A stretch of DNA of 64,000 nt, from NCBI GenBank assembly GCA_903908285.1, contig CAIVRH010000007.1, forward strand, positions 40,321-104,320, written 5' to 3'. The stretch comes from an uncultured candidate division Zixibacteria bacterium (GTDB taxonomy: Bacteria; Zixibacteria; MSB-5A5; SM1-73). The position numbers were made by a program, and so were the translations under genes. The notes beneath the pieces are model-generated. The model saw nothing but the letters and a program-made list of their open reading frames with translations, had not been told where the DNA came from and made no database searches. Positions 37,220 to 44,762 of this stretch are shown here, in pieces. Within the stretch, counting starts at the first letter, position 1. Each line of letters opens with the position of its first letter.

Positions 37220-38014
37220 ATGGCAGAGGAGAAAAGATATTTAATAGATGTCGGAATGAAAGACTTGCCCTTTCCCATGCGGGTGACATCTAAAGTCAAT
37301 CCGGAAGGCCAGTATACCATTGCCAACATTTCCATCAATGCCCGGATTATACAAGAGTTCGAAGCCTTGTGGATTGACAAGTTCATTCAGATACTGCATC
37401 AACACCGGGACAGAATTGGGACGAAAACGCTTAAGGTCAATATCTTGGATTACATGAAGGAGCTCCAAGCTAAAGCGGTAAAGATAGATTTTTCCTATCC
37501 CTTTTTCGTGGAGAAGCTGACTCCGGTAGCTAAGGAAAAGTGTCTGGTCCGGTATCTATGCACTTTCTCCGCAAAAGCGTCTTATGTTATTGAACAACCG
37601 AAGATCCTGTTCAAGATGGAAATTCCGATCATCACCACGTTCCCCGGTTCGGCTCCGGATAAACCGGGAGGACTCTTCGGCCAGCTGAGCATCATCTCGC
37701 TGGAGATCGATTCCCAGAAGGAGATTTTCCCGGAGGAGCTGGTGGGGATGGTGGATAAACACGCCTTAGCTCCCATCTATTCATTTTTAACAGAGGAAGA
37801 TCAAGCCTTTATTATTAAGAAAATTCACTCGGAGAACAAGACCAGTGTAATGGTAACAAGCGGAATAAAGGATGAGCTTTCCCGGGACCGGGAGATAACC
37901 TGGTGTTCGGTTCGCTGCTTCAATTACGGAATGCTGCATTCTTACAGCACGGTAGTAGGAACGGAGAAGAGCATGTGGGTTCCCTTCAGCGGATATGATA
38001 CAGAAGAGGTTTAG
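37220..38014 (+). CDS. FolE2-family (GTP cyclohydrolase IB-like) T-fold protein lacking the metal-site signature
   Basis: 264 residues, and it aligns along its length with remembered FolE2/MptA sequences: VGMKDLPFPMRV, YTIANISINARI, DYMKELQAKAVKIDFSYPFFVEK and ITWCSVRCFNYGMLHSYS occupy expected places. However, the CPCSKEIS...GAHNQR block of active FolE2 is here TTFPGSAPDKPGGLFGQ, so the metal Cys and the neighbouring His are missing; HMSR is replaced by WIDK and SIHNH by MLHSY. The fold is likely kept but GTP cyclohydrolase chemistry is doubtful. It could be a regulatory paralogue or a new enzyme. GGAGGTACG ribosome site precedes the ATG. Confidence 0.65.
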   Translation: MAEEKRYLIDVGMKDLPFPMRVTSKVNPEGQYTIANISINARIIQEFEALWIDKFIQILHQHRDRIGTKTLKVNILDYMKELQAKAVKIDFSYPFFVEKLTPVAKEKCLVRYLCTFSAKASYVIEQPKILFKMEIPIITTFPGSAPDKPGGLFGQLSIISLEIDSQKEIFPEELVGMVDKHALAPIYSFLTEEDQAFIIKKIHSENKTSVMVTSGIKDELSRDREITWCSVRCFNYGMLHSYSTVVGTEKSMWVPFSGYDTEEV

Positions 38015-38040
38015 AGCAGTCATTTAATACAGCTGCATGA

Positions 38041-38103
38041 TTTTAAAGCCCCCTCAATCTACCTTCTTTCACAAAGGGGAGAGGTTAGAGTGAGGGGGTA
38101 TTC
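38041..38103. repeat. CCCCCTCA...TGAGGGGG palindromic repeat
   Basis: CCCCCTCAATCTACC, then AAGGGGAGAGG, then GAGTGAGGGGGTA makes a long imperfect hairpin. Related T/C-rich boxes with CTCTCCC occur at 39750-39806, 44263-44292, 56788-56824 and 58909-58947. Confidence 0.65.
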
Positions 38104-38162
38104 TATTTCCATGAGAAGCAATCTTCTTATCTGCGAAATAAAACTTTCCAGTGACTCGCCGG

Positions 38163-38486
38163 TTAGCTACGGGCACTTAGAGTGACCATGTGAATAATCA
38201 CATATAGAACAATTAAAACAAACGGGATGGCAGCAATAACTGTGGCAATGTACAGACCTGTACGACTTTGCCCGATATGTTTGTCTACTCTTAGCATACG
38301 AATGCCAAGAACGAAAAGGAGCAAGCTGAAAACGGATGCGATCAACAGAACAAAGATGAGGAAATAACCGAGGGTCTGCTCCATTACATTGGGAAGCAAT
38401 ATGGGAAGGAGCGCAATACCGAGCGGTATCCAGGATGATGCGATGAATATTCTGCGTGAGCGCAGATGCTTATCTTCCGGGAGCAT
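38163..38486 (-). CDS. Small membrane protein, unknown function
   Basis: 107 residues with three hydrophobic helices (about 13-30, 36-62 and 78-102) separated by short basic loops. A GAAGAGG ribosome site lies about 8 bases before the ATG, which supports it being real. It is the first gene of the minus-strand accessory region. No family recognised. Confidence 0.55.
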   Translation of the reverse strand: MLPEDKHLRSRRIFIASSWIPLGIALLPILLPNVMEQTLGYFLIFVLLIASVFSLLLFVLGIRMLRVDKHIGQSRTGLYIATVIAAIPFVLIVLYVIIHMVTLSARS

Positions 38487-38882
38487 GAAAGTACCTCTTC
38501 AGGCGATTGCTGCAATAATGACAATGGCAAGCAGAATCATTCTACGATGTACTCCTACAACTAACTGTTTACGTTGTATCGGGGTTTCCCCGACGAGCGG
38601 ATGGTGCCCCCGTCCGGGCTCCCGTATGGGGGGTCTCAGAAGTCTTGACAAATTTTGAGCGGCTCCCTCAATTCCGTCTCTGGTGGTTCGCCATCCTTCG
38701 GCTACGCCTCAGGACATGTCGCTCACCATCCTGAGTAAATCGAAGGACGGGATTTTCAACCTGAAGCCGAAGGATGATAACATCCGCGTTTTAGCCGCGG
38801 CGGGGGAAGGGCTCTCGGGGCGGCCCGCCAATGCCTAACCCGCTGTCGGCTGTAAACGCTAGTTAAGCTTCAGACCCAAGAC
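38487..38882. other. GC-rich gene-free stretch with repeats
   Basis: 396 bases. Holds CTTCGGCTACGCCTCAG (near copy of the motif at about 2280), several GC-rich palindromes (around 38790-38830), and the GCCTAAC (38833-38839) / GTTAAGC (38862-38868) pair next to the 2TM gene. No gene seen. Confidence 0.5.
38862..38874. repeat. Inverted repeat, left arm, flanking the 2TM-domain gene
   Basis: GTTAAGCTTCAGA pairs with TCTGAAGCCTAAC at 39207-39219 (12 of 13 positions), bracketing the small gene between them. Confidence 0.6.
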
Positions 38883-39200
38883 TTAGCTACCTCCTGAGCG
38901 CCGATCCTTGCCAATCATCTCGTTGATCTTCCGCTCCTCCCACGCCTTTCCCCATAGGCCACCGAACGCCGAAAGCGCATGGAGGGCAACGCCGATCCCC
39001 CATGCTAGCAGTGACCACACGAACCAGAGATACTGGGGAGAGGACAGGAGGTTGATCACAGCAAGCGCGGCGTTGATAATCAGGTATGCAAGCAAGTGTA
39101 GGTAGAAACCCCTGATCTCAGAGACGCGCTTCTTCGCCTCCTCATATCTGACGTTCTCATCCATCTGCGTCCTCCTCGAAACACCATTCAACTGCTTCAA
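38883..39200 (-). CDS. 2TM-domain small membrane protein
   Basis: 105 residues at most; ATG 39164 (MDENVRYEEAKKRV) may be the real start, with a GAGGAGGACG ribosome site just upstream. Basic N-terminal helix KKRVSEIRGFYLHLLAYLIINAALAVINLL, then a second helix (FVWSLLAWGIGVALHAL) and a charged tail WEERKINEMI. This is the 2TM domain layout (pfam13239 type): two helices with a His between. Function unknown. Closely bracketed by an inverted repeat. Confidence 0.75.
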   Translation of the reverse strand: MKQLNGVSRRTQMDENVRYEEAKKRVSEIRGFYLHLLAYLIINAALAVINLLSSPQYLWFVWSLLAWGIGVALHALSAFGGLWGKAWEERKINEMIGKDRRSGGS

Positions 39201-39206
39201 ACTGAC

Positions 39207-39219
39207 TCTGAAGCCTAAC
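39207..39219. repeat. Inverted repeat, right arm, flanking the 2TM-domain gene
   Basis: TCTGAAGCCTAAC, complementary to 38862-38874 with one mismatch. Confidence 0.6.
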
Positions 39220-39828
39220 TATTGTTTATATAGTTTCTTGATAAGACCTATTGGTCGCAAAACTGCGGTATAACACACCGTAATGCACCGGGGTTTAAGT
39301 TTTGCTCTTCCAATAAGATAAACCGGTTAACTTGACTATAGGTGGTATTATATGGTTTCTATATAACATTCCGATGCGTTCCTCCTATAGAGAGTCGATT
39401 GGGCTGCACACACCATATCCGCCACTGATCCATTAATTTTGGCGGCTGTACGGCACTAAGTATAGAAACGCTCGCTTGATCCTTGCTTCTCATTGTGTAT
39501 TTCATAGACATGTCTCTTTTCTCACTACACTCCTAATCGTATGCATCATTTACTTGCTAACCAGTGATACCCCTGGATATATTGATCGAAACCCGATTTC
39601 TCGCGAAATCGATTCTGTGTATGTGACACATTATAATCGTTTAGGCAATCTTGTCAAGAATTTTTACGAGGCTGTCACTGTCTTTACGTTGTGTCAGGAG
39701 ACCTCCCAGACTGATCTCCGAAGTCCTGACATATACTATAGTAACCCCCTCACCTCATCCTCTCCCACAAGGTATGAACCGTATGGTACATACCAGGGGG
39801 AGAGGGTATAATTACTTGTGAACTGCGA

Positions 39829-39992
39829 TACTGGTGTTTCTGACCTTACTGGTCTTACCCGTGTTTGTTTTTTATTTTTTTCTGCCATCTTGCGTTACAA
39901 GCTAACCCGTTCATACCAGAAGACATAAAGATTTGAGATACCGGTGTTTCTGACGTTTCTGACCTTACTGGGCTTTGTTTTTTATTTTTTTC
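39829..39992. repeat. Tandem pair of about 55-60-bp units
   Basis: Both units run GATAC(T/C)GGTGTTTCTGAC, CTGACCTTACTGG and TGTTTTTTATTTTTTTC; they are separated by about 50 bases. Confidence 0.7.
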
Positions 39993-40053
39993 ATCCTTAG
40001 TGTTTTGAGAACTGTGTTTTCAAAATATACATCTCTCATATATTAGGGAACTA

Positions 40054-40076
40054 TCCTTTTCACCACCGAAGTTGTA
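40054..40076. repeat. 23-bp inverted repeat, left arm
   Basis: TCCTTTTCACCACCGAAGTT plus GTA is the exact reverse complement of 46965-46987, so the two arms enclose the interval from the HEPN gene to the zinc-ribbon/HEAT gene. Confidence 0.7.
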
Positions 40077-40135
40077 TCGAATTTGCTTTTTGGGGGAAAG
40101 AAAGACTGGGAGTTAGAACTTGAAGATATAAATTG

Positions 40136-40157
40136 TCAGGAGCTAAAGGGCTCCTGA
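40136..40157. repeat. 3' palindrome copy 1 (TCAGGAGC...GCTCCTGA family)
   Basis: TCAGGAGC, six loop bases, GCTCCTGA; 25 bases after the HEPN gene stop on the minus strand. Same family at 44392 and 45857. Confidence 0.75.
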
Positions 40158-40182
40158 ACTGCGGTCTATGACTCAGCGGTTA

Positions 40183-40725
40183 TCAAAAATCGATCTTTTT
40201 TTTCCATACATTGACAGAAATCAAATTAATAATCTCTTTTGCTACTTCGAGATATCTATTTGTTTCAGAATGGCTTATAGTTATTTCATTGTCTCTTCGT
40301 GGATGAGCAATTTTGTTTCTTTTGTCTTTAAATTCTTCGAATTCTTGCCATAATGTTTCACCTCGTAAATTACTTGTTCGACTGAATTTCGCTATCAAAA
40401 AGAAAATCTTTTCCTCCAATCGACGATATTCATTCTGACCGTTATCTATAATGAATTTACCTAAGTCTGAACCGCGATCTTCGAATCGAAATTTCTTTTC
40501 GAGGAGAAATGCTCTTTCATGCATTGGAAACATGTCTGGTGGTATTTGAATGAAATCATCAAGCATGTTATTCACAAATGATTCTATCGCAAACCATGAA
40601 AAAATTACAGAGGCCTTAAGCAATGCCTCAAGTTCTTCGTCGGAAGTAGCACATTCAGCTACAGTTAAGAACTTATAAGAAGAGTCAAGATATTGTCTAA
40701 AATCAGACATCTTGAGTATACCCAT
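40183..40725 (-). CDS. HEPN-domain ribonuclease-like protein
   Basis: Up to 180 residues, helical. The motif KDKRNKIAHPRRD near residue 136 contains R-x4-H (RNKIAH), the HEPN ribonuclease signature. Upstream helix WFAIESFVNNMLDDFI is also typical of HEPN proteins. ATG 40725 overlaps the end of the preceding DGQHR gene by 23 bases; ATG 40710 is an alternative start and neither has a strong ribosome site. HEPN RNases act in toxin-antitoxin and abortive-infection systems; here the coupled partner is a DGQHR/DndB-like protein. Confidence 0.78.
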   Translation of the reverse strand: MGILKMSDFRQYLDSSYKFLTVAECATSDEELEALLKASVIFSWFAIESFVNNMLDDFIQIPPDMFPMHERAFLLEKKFRFEDRGSDLGKFIIDNGQNEYRRLEEKIFFLIAKFSRTSNLRGETLWQEFEEFKDKRNKIAHPRRDNEITISHSETNRYLEVAKEIINLISVNVWKKKIDF

Positions 40726-42001
40726 CTTTAAAGGCGCTCAGCGCTATAGCTTGACTGACCGCTTTTCTCATTATAGTCTTGTCTAAAGATGTATTTGGAT
40801 CTAAGCTTCGTGCCAGGAATAATTGAGCTATACGTTGGCGATCTCTCAAGGAAGACCTGGTGCCTAATCCACGATATGTTGCTTTATCTTGCTCATGCTT
40901 AAACCTTGACATCTCTTCAGCATTCAAAGGATCGAGTATCTTTGTTGATGTCTTCGGTACTTTATAATGATTCTCCAATCTGGTGGTATCATTCTGTAAA
41001 ATGCCCGCGACATAACTCCATCCAGTTAGAATTGATTCAATTAAAGCTTTGTTTCGATAAGATTTTCTATTCTTTATCTTTCCTTTGCTTGTTTTAACGG
41101 CATTCTGTTGAGCTTTATGCAGAATGGCAAATGCTTTTCCTGCATCTAAAAGGTTTTTGTTCTTCAACAGGTCATTCTTGTGCTCGATCATTATCTCCTG
41201 ATACTTACTATCTAATAATGCAGTCTTCTCTGCTAGATATCTGTCTTTTCCTGTTTCGGCTAAGTATGGTTCATGTACAATTTTATCTATTTTACCACCA
41301 CCATATTTTTCTACTACGTCCTTTCCCAAATAGAAATTTACAATAAAACTTCGTGCTAGTTTAACTGTTATCTTGTCTGATTTTGAGCCAACATCAGGAA
41401 AATCTTCATTTATATCTAATAATTCTACCTTTTGGCACCAGTCTCTTAAAATATCACCAAACATTGTTTCTTCAAGCATACGATCAAATGTATCATTCGA
41501 TACGGAGATGTTTGTATTGGATATCAAAGCGATCTCGGTTCTCTGCTCTGTAGACAATGCAAAGTAGATTCTAAAACCATGATATCTATCTGGGTGTGTA
41601 TTGGCTTCTGATAATGCTTTTGATCTATGTTGTCCGCCCCATATCTTTAGTGGTTTATTTGGGTTGTAAGTCAAGTTAAACTCTACGATAACATCATTGA
41701 ACTCACGTCCGTTTGATGCATCAATTAACATTTTCTTAAAGGTATTATGTTGCAACAGCAATTCACGATTGGCTCGAAAGGTATCTCCTGTATCCAGTTT
41801 AGCGTTGAAATCAAATAATTGTGATGCATCTTTTGCTTTCATTGAGCACTTGACATAATATGCGCCTTTTACGCCATCTTGGAAAATGATAATCGGAATA
41901 TTCTCTTTTGACTCTAAAGTCGGTGTGTCTTTGAAAAAAGGCTCAACTAATTTCAACACTTCTTCATTTTTGATAGCATTCTCATCAAATTTTATTATCA
42001 T
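40703..42001 (-). CDS. DGQHR/DndB-like protein
   Basis: 432 residues. The segment KIWGGQHRSKALSEA is a variant of the DGQHR motif, which defines a ParB-like group including DndB (regulator of DNA phosphorothioation); the following IALISNTNISVSNDTFDRMLEE matches the INT-type segment after it. The rest is charged and helical. It is co-transcribed with the HEPN gene, with overlapping ends. No dndA/C/D/E genes are visible, so phosphorothioation is not indicated. A defence or stress role is inferred. A truncated leader repeat lies upstream at 42149. Confidence 0.72.
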   Translation of the reverse strand: MIIKFDENAIKNEEVLKLVEPFFKDTPTLESKENIPIIIFQDGVKGAYYVKCSMKAKDASQLFDFNAKLDTGDTFRANRELLLQHNTFKKMLIDASNGREFNDVIVEFNLTYNPNKPLKIWGGQHRSKALSEANTHPDRYHGFRIYFALSTEQRTEIALISNTNISVSNDTFDRMLEETMFGDILRDWCQKVELLDINEDFPDVGSKSDKITVKLARSFIVNFYLGKDVVEKYGGGKIDKIVHEPYLAETGKDRYLAEKTALLDSKYQEIMIEHKNDLLKNKNLLDAGKAFAILHKAQQNAVKTSKGKIKNRKSYRNKALIESILTGWSYVAGILQNDTTRLENHYKVPKTSTKILDPLNAEEMSRFKHEQDKATYRGLGTRSSLRDRQRIAQLFLARSLDPNTSLDKTIMRKAVSQAIALSAFKDGYTQDV

Positions 42002-42148
42002 ATATGATTCTCAAAGCAAATAGATCTAACAATCAGTACAATATAAATTCAAACAACATAATACTAGCAGTCTTCTGTTATCAATTCCTCTATCTTTTAT
42101 ACTGTATGGTGCAGAACAGCTAATATGACTATTTTTATTTCGTTATGT

Positions 42149-42212
42149 AAGTAACCAGGATTCCCTGTACAGGGAAGAGTAAACATTTTACACAACCTTT
42201 AACGTATTAATC
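42149..42212 (-). repeat. Leader repeat R1 (partial, no promoter)
   Basis: On the plus strand reads AACCAGGATTCCCTGTACAG, GGAAGAGTAAAC and ACAACCTTTAA: the conserved core of the leader family. TTCCCTGTACAGGGAA is a perfect 16-bp palindrome here. The promoter half is not recognisable. Lies upstream of the DGQHR-HEPN operon. Confidence 0.75.
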
Positions 42213-42267
42213 AGTGGCAAATCTTGCGAGCCCGCTGAACGAAATAGTTACGTAATATTTTTTCTCA

Positions 42268-42702
42268 TTACCCTCTCTGACGATCTTGAGGAAAACTAAG
42301 ACTTTTTCCTGCCGAGACTCCTTTCGCTATAGCAAACCCGGAAATACCTGATAATATGGGGAGTCCTGCTTCGGCTGAAATTGTCTTTGTCATTAGCAAA
42401 ATGCTTAGCACAATAACAATTAGAACCGCTATTAGGATTTGACCATACGCTGTCCAGAATTCATTTCGCCTTTGAAGATATTCAGTGTAGCTGTCATGAA
42501 TATATCGAGGTATGTCATCGTAAGAATGAGGTGTCTTTTCTAGATAACGATGTATGAACTCGTACCAAATAGGGTCACCTGGAAAACGTTTATCAAATCG
42601 ATATCTGGATAAGACGAATCCAAACCAAATAATTCCAGCGATTACAACGAGACCAACCAAGCTGACAAGAATGCATGCCCAAAAAACAAAATTATCAATC
42701 AT
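42268..42702 (-). CDS. Small membrane protein, unknown function
   Basis: 144 residues. One long N-terminal membrane helix (about 6-30), a charged middle with RFDKRFPGDPIWYEFIHRYLEKTPH, then two further hydrophobic segments (about 88-103 and 113-125). No family recognised. Its upstream region contains leader repeat R2 and it is one of the repeat-separated minus-strand genes. Confidence 0.6.
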   Translation of the reverse strand: MIDNFVFWACILVSLVGLVVIAGIIWFGFVLSRYRFDKRFPGDPIWYEFIHRYLEKTPHSYDDIPRYIHDSYTEYLQRRNEFWTAYGQILIAVLIVIVLSILLMTKTISAEAGLPILSGISGFAIAKGVSAGKSLSFPQDRQRG

Positions 42703-42794
42703 TTTGAACCCTCGTTATTGCGGTTTGTTTCTCATACATTGTTTATATTGATCTACATAATACCCTAAACTGCATTTATATTGCGTCAGAACTT

Positions 42795-42880
42795 AATCCT
42801 GACATATTTTGATTTCAATATGTCAGTCATCAGGATTCCTCATGTTGGCAAGAGTAAGTTCCGGAAGCAACCTTTGGTAT
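42795..42880 (-). repeat. Leader repeat R2 (leader part only)
   Basis: Contains GACATATTTTGATTTCAATA with a GACATAT/ATATGTC stem, CAGGATTCC, AGAGTAAGTTCC and GCAACCTTT, matching the leader half of R3 and R5-R7. The promoter half is absent or replaced. Confidence 0.75.
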
Positions 42881-42944
42881 TATCAGTGACTCACTAGACC
42901 CTATCTGGTTGCAGGGCACTTGATCTACCAACTAGGTAACTTCA

Positions 42945-43931
42945 TTATTTTTTATCGGATTTTCCTGAATCCTTAGCTTTTCTGAGTATCTCCTCTACTT
43001 TTTGTTCTATTTTCTGTCGCTGACGTATCTGGAATATCGGCTTCATGGTATTTTCATAATGGGATAGTGTATCTTCCTGTCGTTTGCGTACCTCCTCAAC
43101 AAGTGAGGTAAGAGCCTCTTTTTGGGCTTTAGGTATTGAGGTAGAGGCAAGTTTCTCTTCTAGCTTGCTGATTGTTTTTTTCTGGTCGCGAATCTGATTC
43201 TCATGCAAAGTTTCCTTTCGAGCGAGTTCATCCCTCAGGAATTGGATAAACGTGCCCATCTCGTCAGCACTTCCTGCAAGTCTGTTGAAAATTACAAGGA
43301 ATTGCTCAAAGACAGGATTCCCAAGCTCATAGGGATAACGAATCTTGTGATCTATTTCACTCCAGCCTTCTTCAAAAATGGTTCTGACTTGTATCTCGGC
43401 ACGTATTTCCTTTTTTGAAGGATGAAGGTGGATGATATAATGTACAGATCTATAGCCAAAAGGATGCGGTGTGACCTCACAACCTTGATCTGCAAATTGC
43501 TTGGTCACCTCCTCGGGGTCCCCATTTCGAATGTATGCAGTCGGTTTATCTTGGAGATCCCACGTATCGTTAATAAAATCATGGATTGATCTCCAATCCT
43601 CTTTGAAAAGGTGAATTGCCCGAAGGCCGATCAAATCTGTGATACCAGTTTCATAATCAGCGAGTGTTAATATCTTTGGAGCTTTTTCTGTTGTTTTTCT
43701 GATAATCTTTTCCACCAGATGCTCTGGATTCTTTACGCGCCACCTAACAGAATGCACTTTGGATGCCAGCTGTAACTGTGTCGCTATTGACGATGCGTGT
43801 ATGCTCAACGTATGCGATTTTCTGGTATGGTCATCATAAATTCTTTGAAGTTCATCCCACTGAAGTCTGGATTGCTTAAATCTCTCATTTGTAATATGGT
43901 ATTTCTCAAGAAATTCTTCTTGTGTGATCAT
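42945..43931 (-). CDS. Stand-alone RelA/SpoT synthetase-domain protein
   Basis: About 328 residues from ATG 43931, chosen because TAGGA lies 6 bases upstream (ATG 43937 and GTG 43946 also possible). Synthetase motifs: SVRWRVKNPEHLVEKI, GITDLIGLRAIHLF, PFGYRSVHYII with the substrate-stacking Tyr, and RAEIQVRTIFEEGWSEIDHKIRYP. No HD hydrolase domain. From about residue 220 a long charged coiled coil follows. Small alarmone synthetases of this kind either make (p)ppGpp/ppApp or serve as toxic pyrophosphotransferases in anti-phage systems; which applies is unknown. Carries its own promoter in repeat R3. Confidence 0.85.
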   Translation of the reverse strand: MITQEEFLEKYHITNERFKQSRLQWDELQRIYDDHTRKSHTLSIHASSIATQLQLASKVHSVRWRVKNPEHLVEKIIRKTTEKAPKILTLADYETGITDLIGLRAIHLFKEDWRSIHDFINDTWDLQDKPTAYIRNGDPEEVTKQFADQGCEVTPHPFGYRSVHYIIHLHPSKKEIRAEIQVRTIFEEGWSEIDHKIRYPYELGNPVFEQFLVIFNRLAGSADEMGTFIQFLRDELARKETLHENQIRDQKKTISKLEEKLASTSIPKAQKEALTSLVEEVRKRQEDTLSHYENTMKPIFQIRQRQKIEQKVEEILRKAKDSGKSDKK

Positions 43932-44059
43932 ATTCATTCCTAACACTAATTTTGTTTATTTTGAACCACATAATAACACAAATTTTGTTTCGAATACTGA
44001 ACAACATGCTTACAGAAAACAGAAAGCTGTATATTTTATCACAACCAAGTTTTGACTTA

Positions 44060-44200
44060 TTTTAATCTCAATGCTTTACTCACCAGGATTACCCGTACGA
44101 CTAGGAGTAAACTCCTGACGCAACCTTTAAAGCCCACAATCATGTAAATCCATTATGTATACATATTTATTATAGCTATTTGTGTAATTATGTCAACCTT
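44060..44200 (-). repeat. Promoter-leader repeat R3
   Basis: Complete promoter plus leader: on the minus strand TTGACA (44196-44191), 16-nt spacer, TATAAT (44174-44169), then TTAAAGGTTGCGTCAGGAG and TTTACTCC, AATCCTGGTGAG and the CATTGAGATTAAAAT segment. Drives the alarmone-synthetase-like gene. Confidence 0.85.
44169..44196 (-). promoter_or_regulatory. Consensus promoter in R3
   Basis: TTGACA-16-TATAAT, exact consensus hexamers on the minus strand. Confidence 0.82.
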
Positions 44201-44391
44201 AAATTTGAATTATTTAATCGATAATGCTGAATTGGGGAAAGTCTTGACTTAATTTGGACCTCCCCTTATCCTAGCCCTCTCCCCCAAGGGATAGTAAAAG
44301 AACATTCTGTGGGCTAAAGCCCAAGTGAGGGTGGGAGTTCTTCACTTAATCCCACGACCTGAAGGTCGTGGCAATAAATTACAGCATTGAT

Positions 44392-44415
44392 GTCAGGAAC
44401 CAAAGGGCTCCTGAC
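44392..44415. repeat. 3' palindrome copy 2
   Basis: GTCAGGAACCAAAGGGCTCC plus TGAC; 11 bases after the stop of the 111-residue membrane protein gene. Confidence 0.72.
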
Positions 44416-44426
44416 ATATGGACTAA

Positions 44427-44762
44427 TTATTGCCACAGGAGTTTAATAATGATGGCATATATCATAGCTAATAGAACAGAGATAAAATTGCCCAATAGGT
44501 AATAATCATTCGAAATGTGACTGTTTTGATCTTCCCTCAGTCGGGTGCCTATCTTAAGAGCACCAAACGCAATCAGAATGTGGGGGAACTCATGCAGTAG
44601 CCCAGTCAAGAGCATTAATCGCTCAAGGATTCCTTTCGTTACCGCCCACTTTCTAACAGTACCATCTTGAGGTGGTATCATTAATTTCTTCAATGCCCAG
44701 AAAATGATTAGAGCCAGAATCTCCCCGCAAAGAAACACGAGTAGAACCCACACATATTTCAT
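44427..44762 (-). CDS. Membrane partner of SatD (DUF3307-like), small
   Basis: 111 residues with a strong N-terminal helix (about 3-24), a middle hydrophobic segment (LLTGLLHEFPHILIAFGALKIG) and a C-terminal helix (about 86-108). Its ATG overlaps the SatD stop (ATGA), so translation is coupled. In other bacteria SatD genes are followed by a small membrane protein gene; identity here rests on that context. Confidence 0.6.
   Translation of the reverse strand: MKYVWVLLVFLCGEILALIIFWALKKLMIPPQDGTVRKWAVTKGILERLMLLTGLLHEFPHILIAFGALKIGTRLREDQNSHISNDYYLLGNFISVLLAMIYAIIIKLLWQ

Larger units (their letters stand above)
39220..40182. other. Long AT-rich gene-free region with repeats
   Basis: About 960 bases without a supported gene. 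Contains a hairpin (GCAAAACT / AGTTTTGC, about 39257-39312), a GTCAGGAGACC...GTCCTGAC hairpin at about 39687-39726 matching the tail of the leader repeat near 50618-50645, a C/T-rich palindrome at 39746-39806, and two near copies of a 55-60-bp unit (about 39829-39887 and 39935-39992) each ending in TTTGTTTTTTATTTTTTTC. A 23-bp inverted-repeat arm lies at 40054-40076. Confidence 0.6.
43932..44426. other. Gene-free stretch with promoter-leader repeat and palindromes
   Basis: Holds leader repeat R3, a C/T-rich element near 44263, GGGCTAAAGCCC (about 44312), the perfect hairpin CCACGACC/GGTCGTGG (44352-44371), and 3' palindrome copy 2. Confidence 0.6.

Noticed and set aside
38503..38560. 13-codon hydrophobic frame (MILLAIVIIAAIA) upstream of the 107-residue membrane protein
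   Set aside because: It has a plausible AGGAG site but is too short to support without conservation data.
39476..39811. 111-codon plus-strand frame in the long AT-rich spacer
   Set aside because: Its C-terminal part runs through dispersed palindromes (39690-39806) and its composition is not protein-like; a hydrophobic start alone is weak support.
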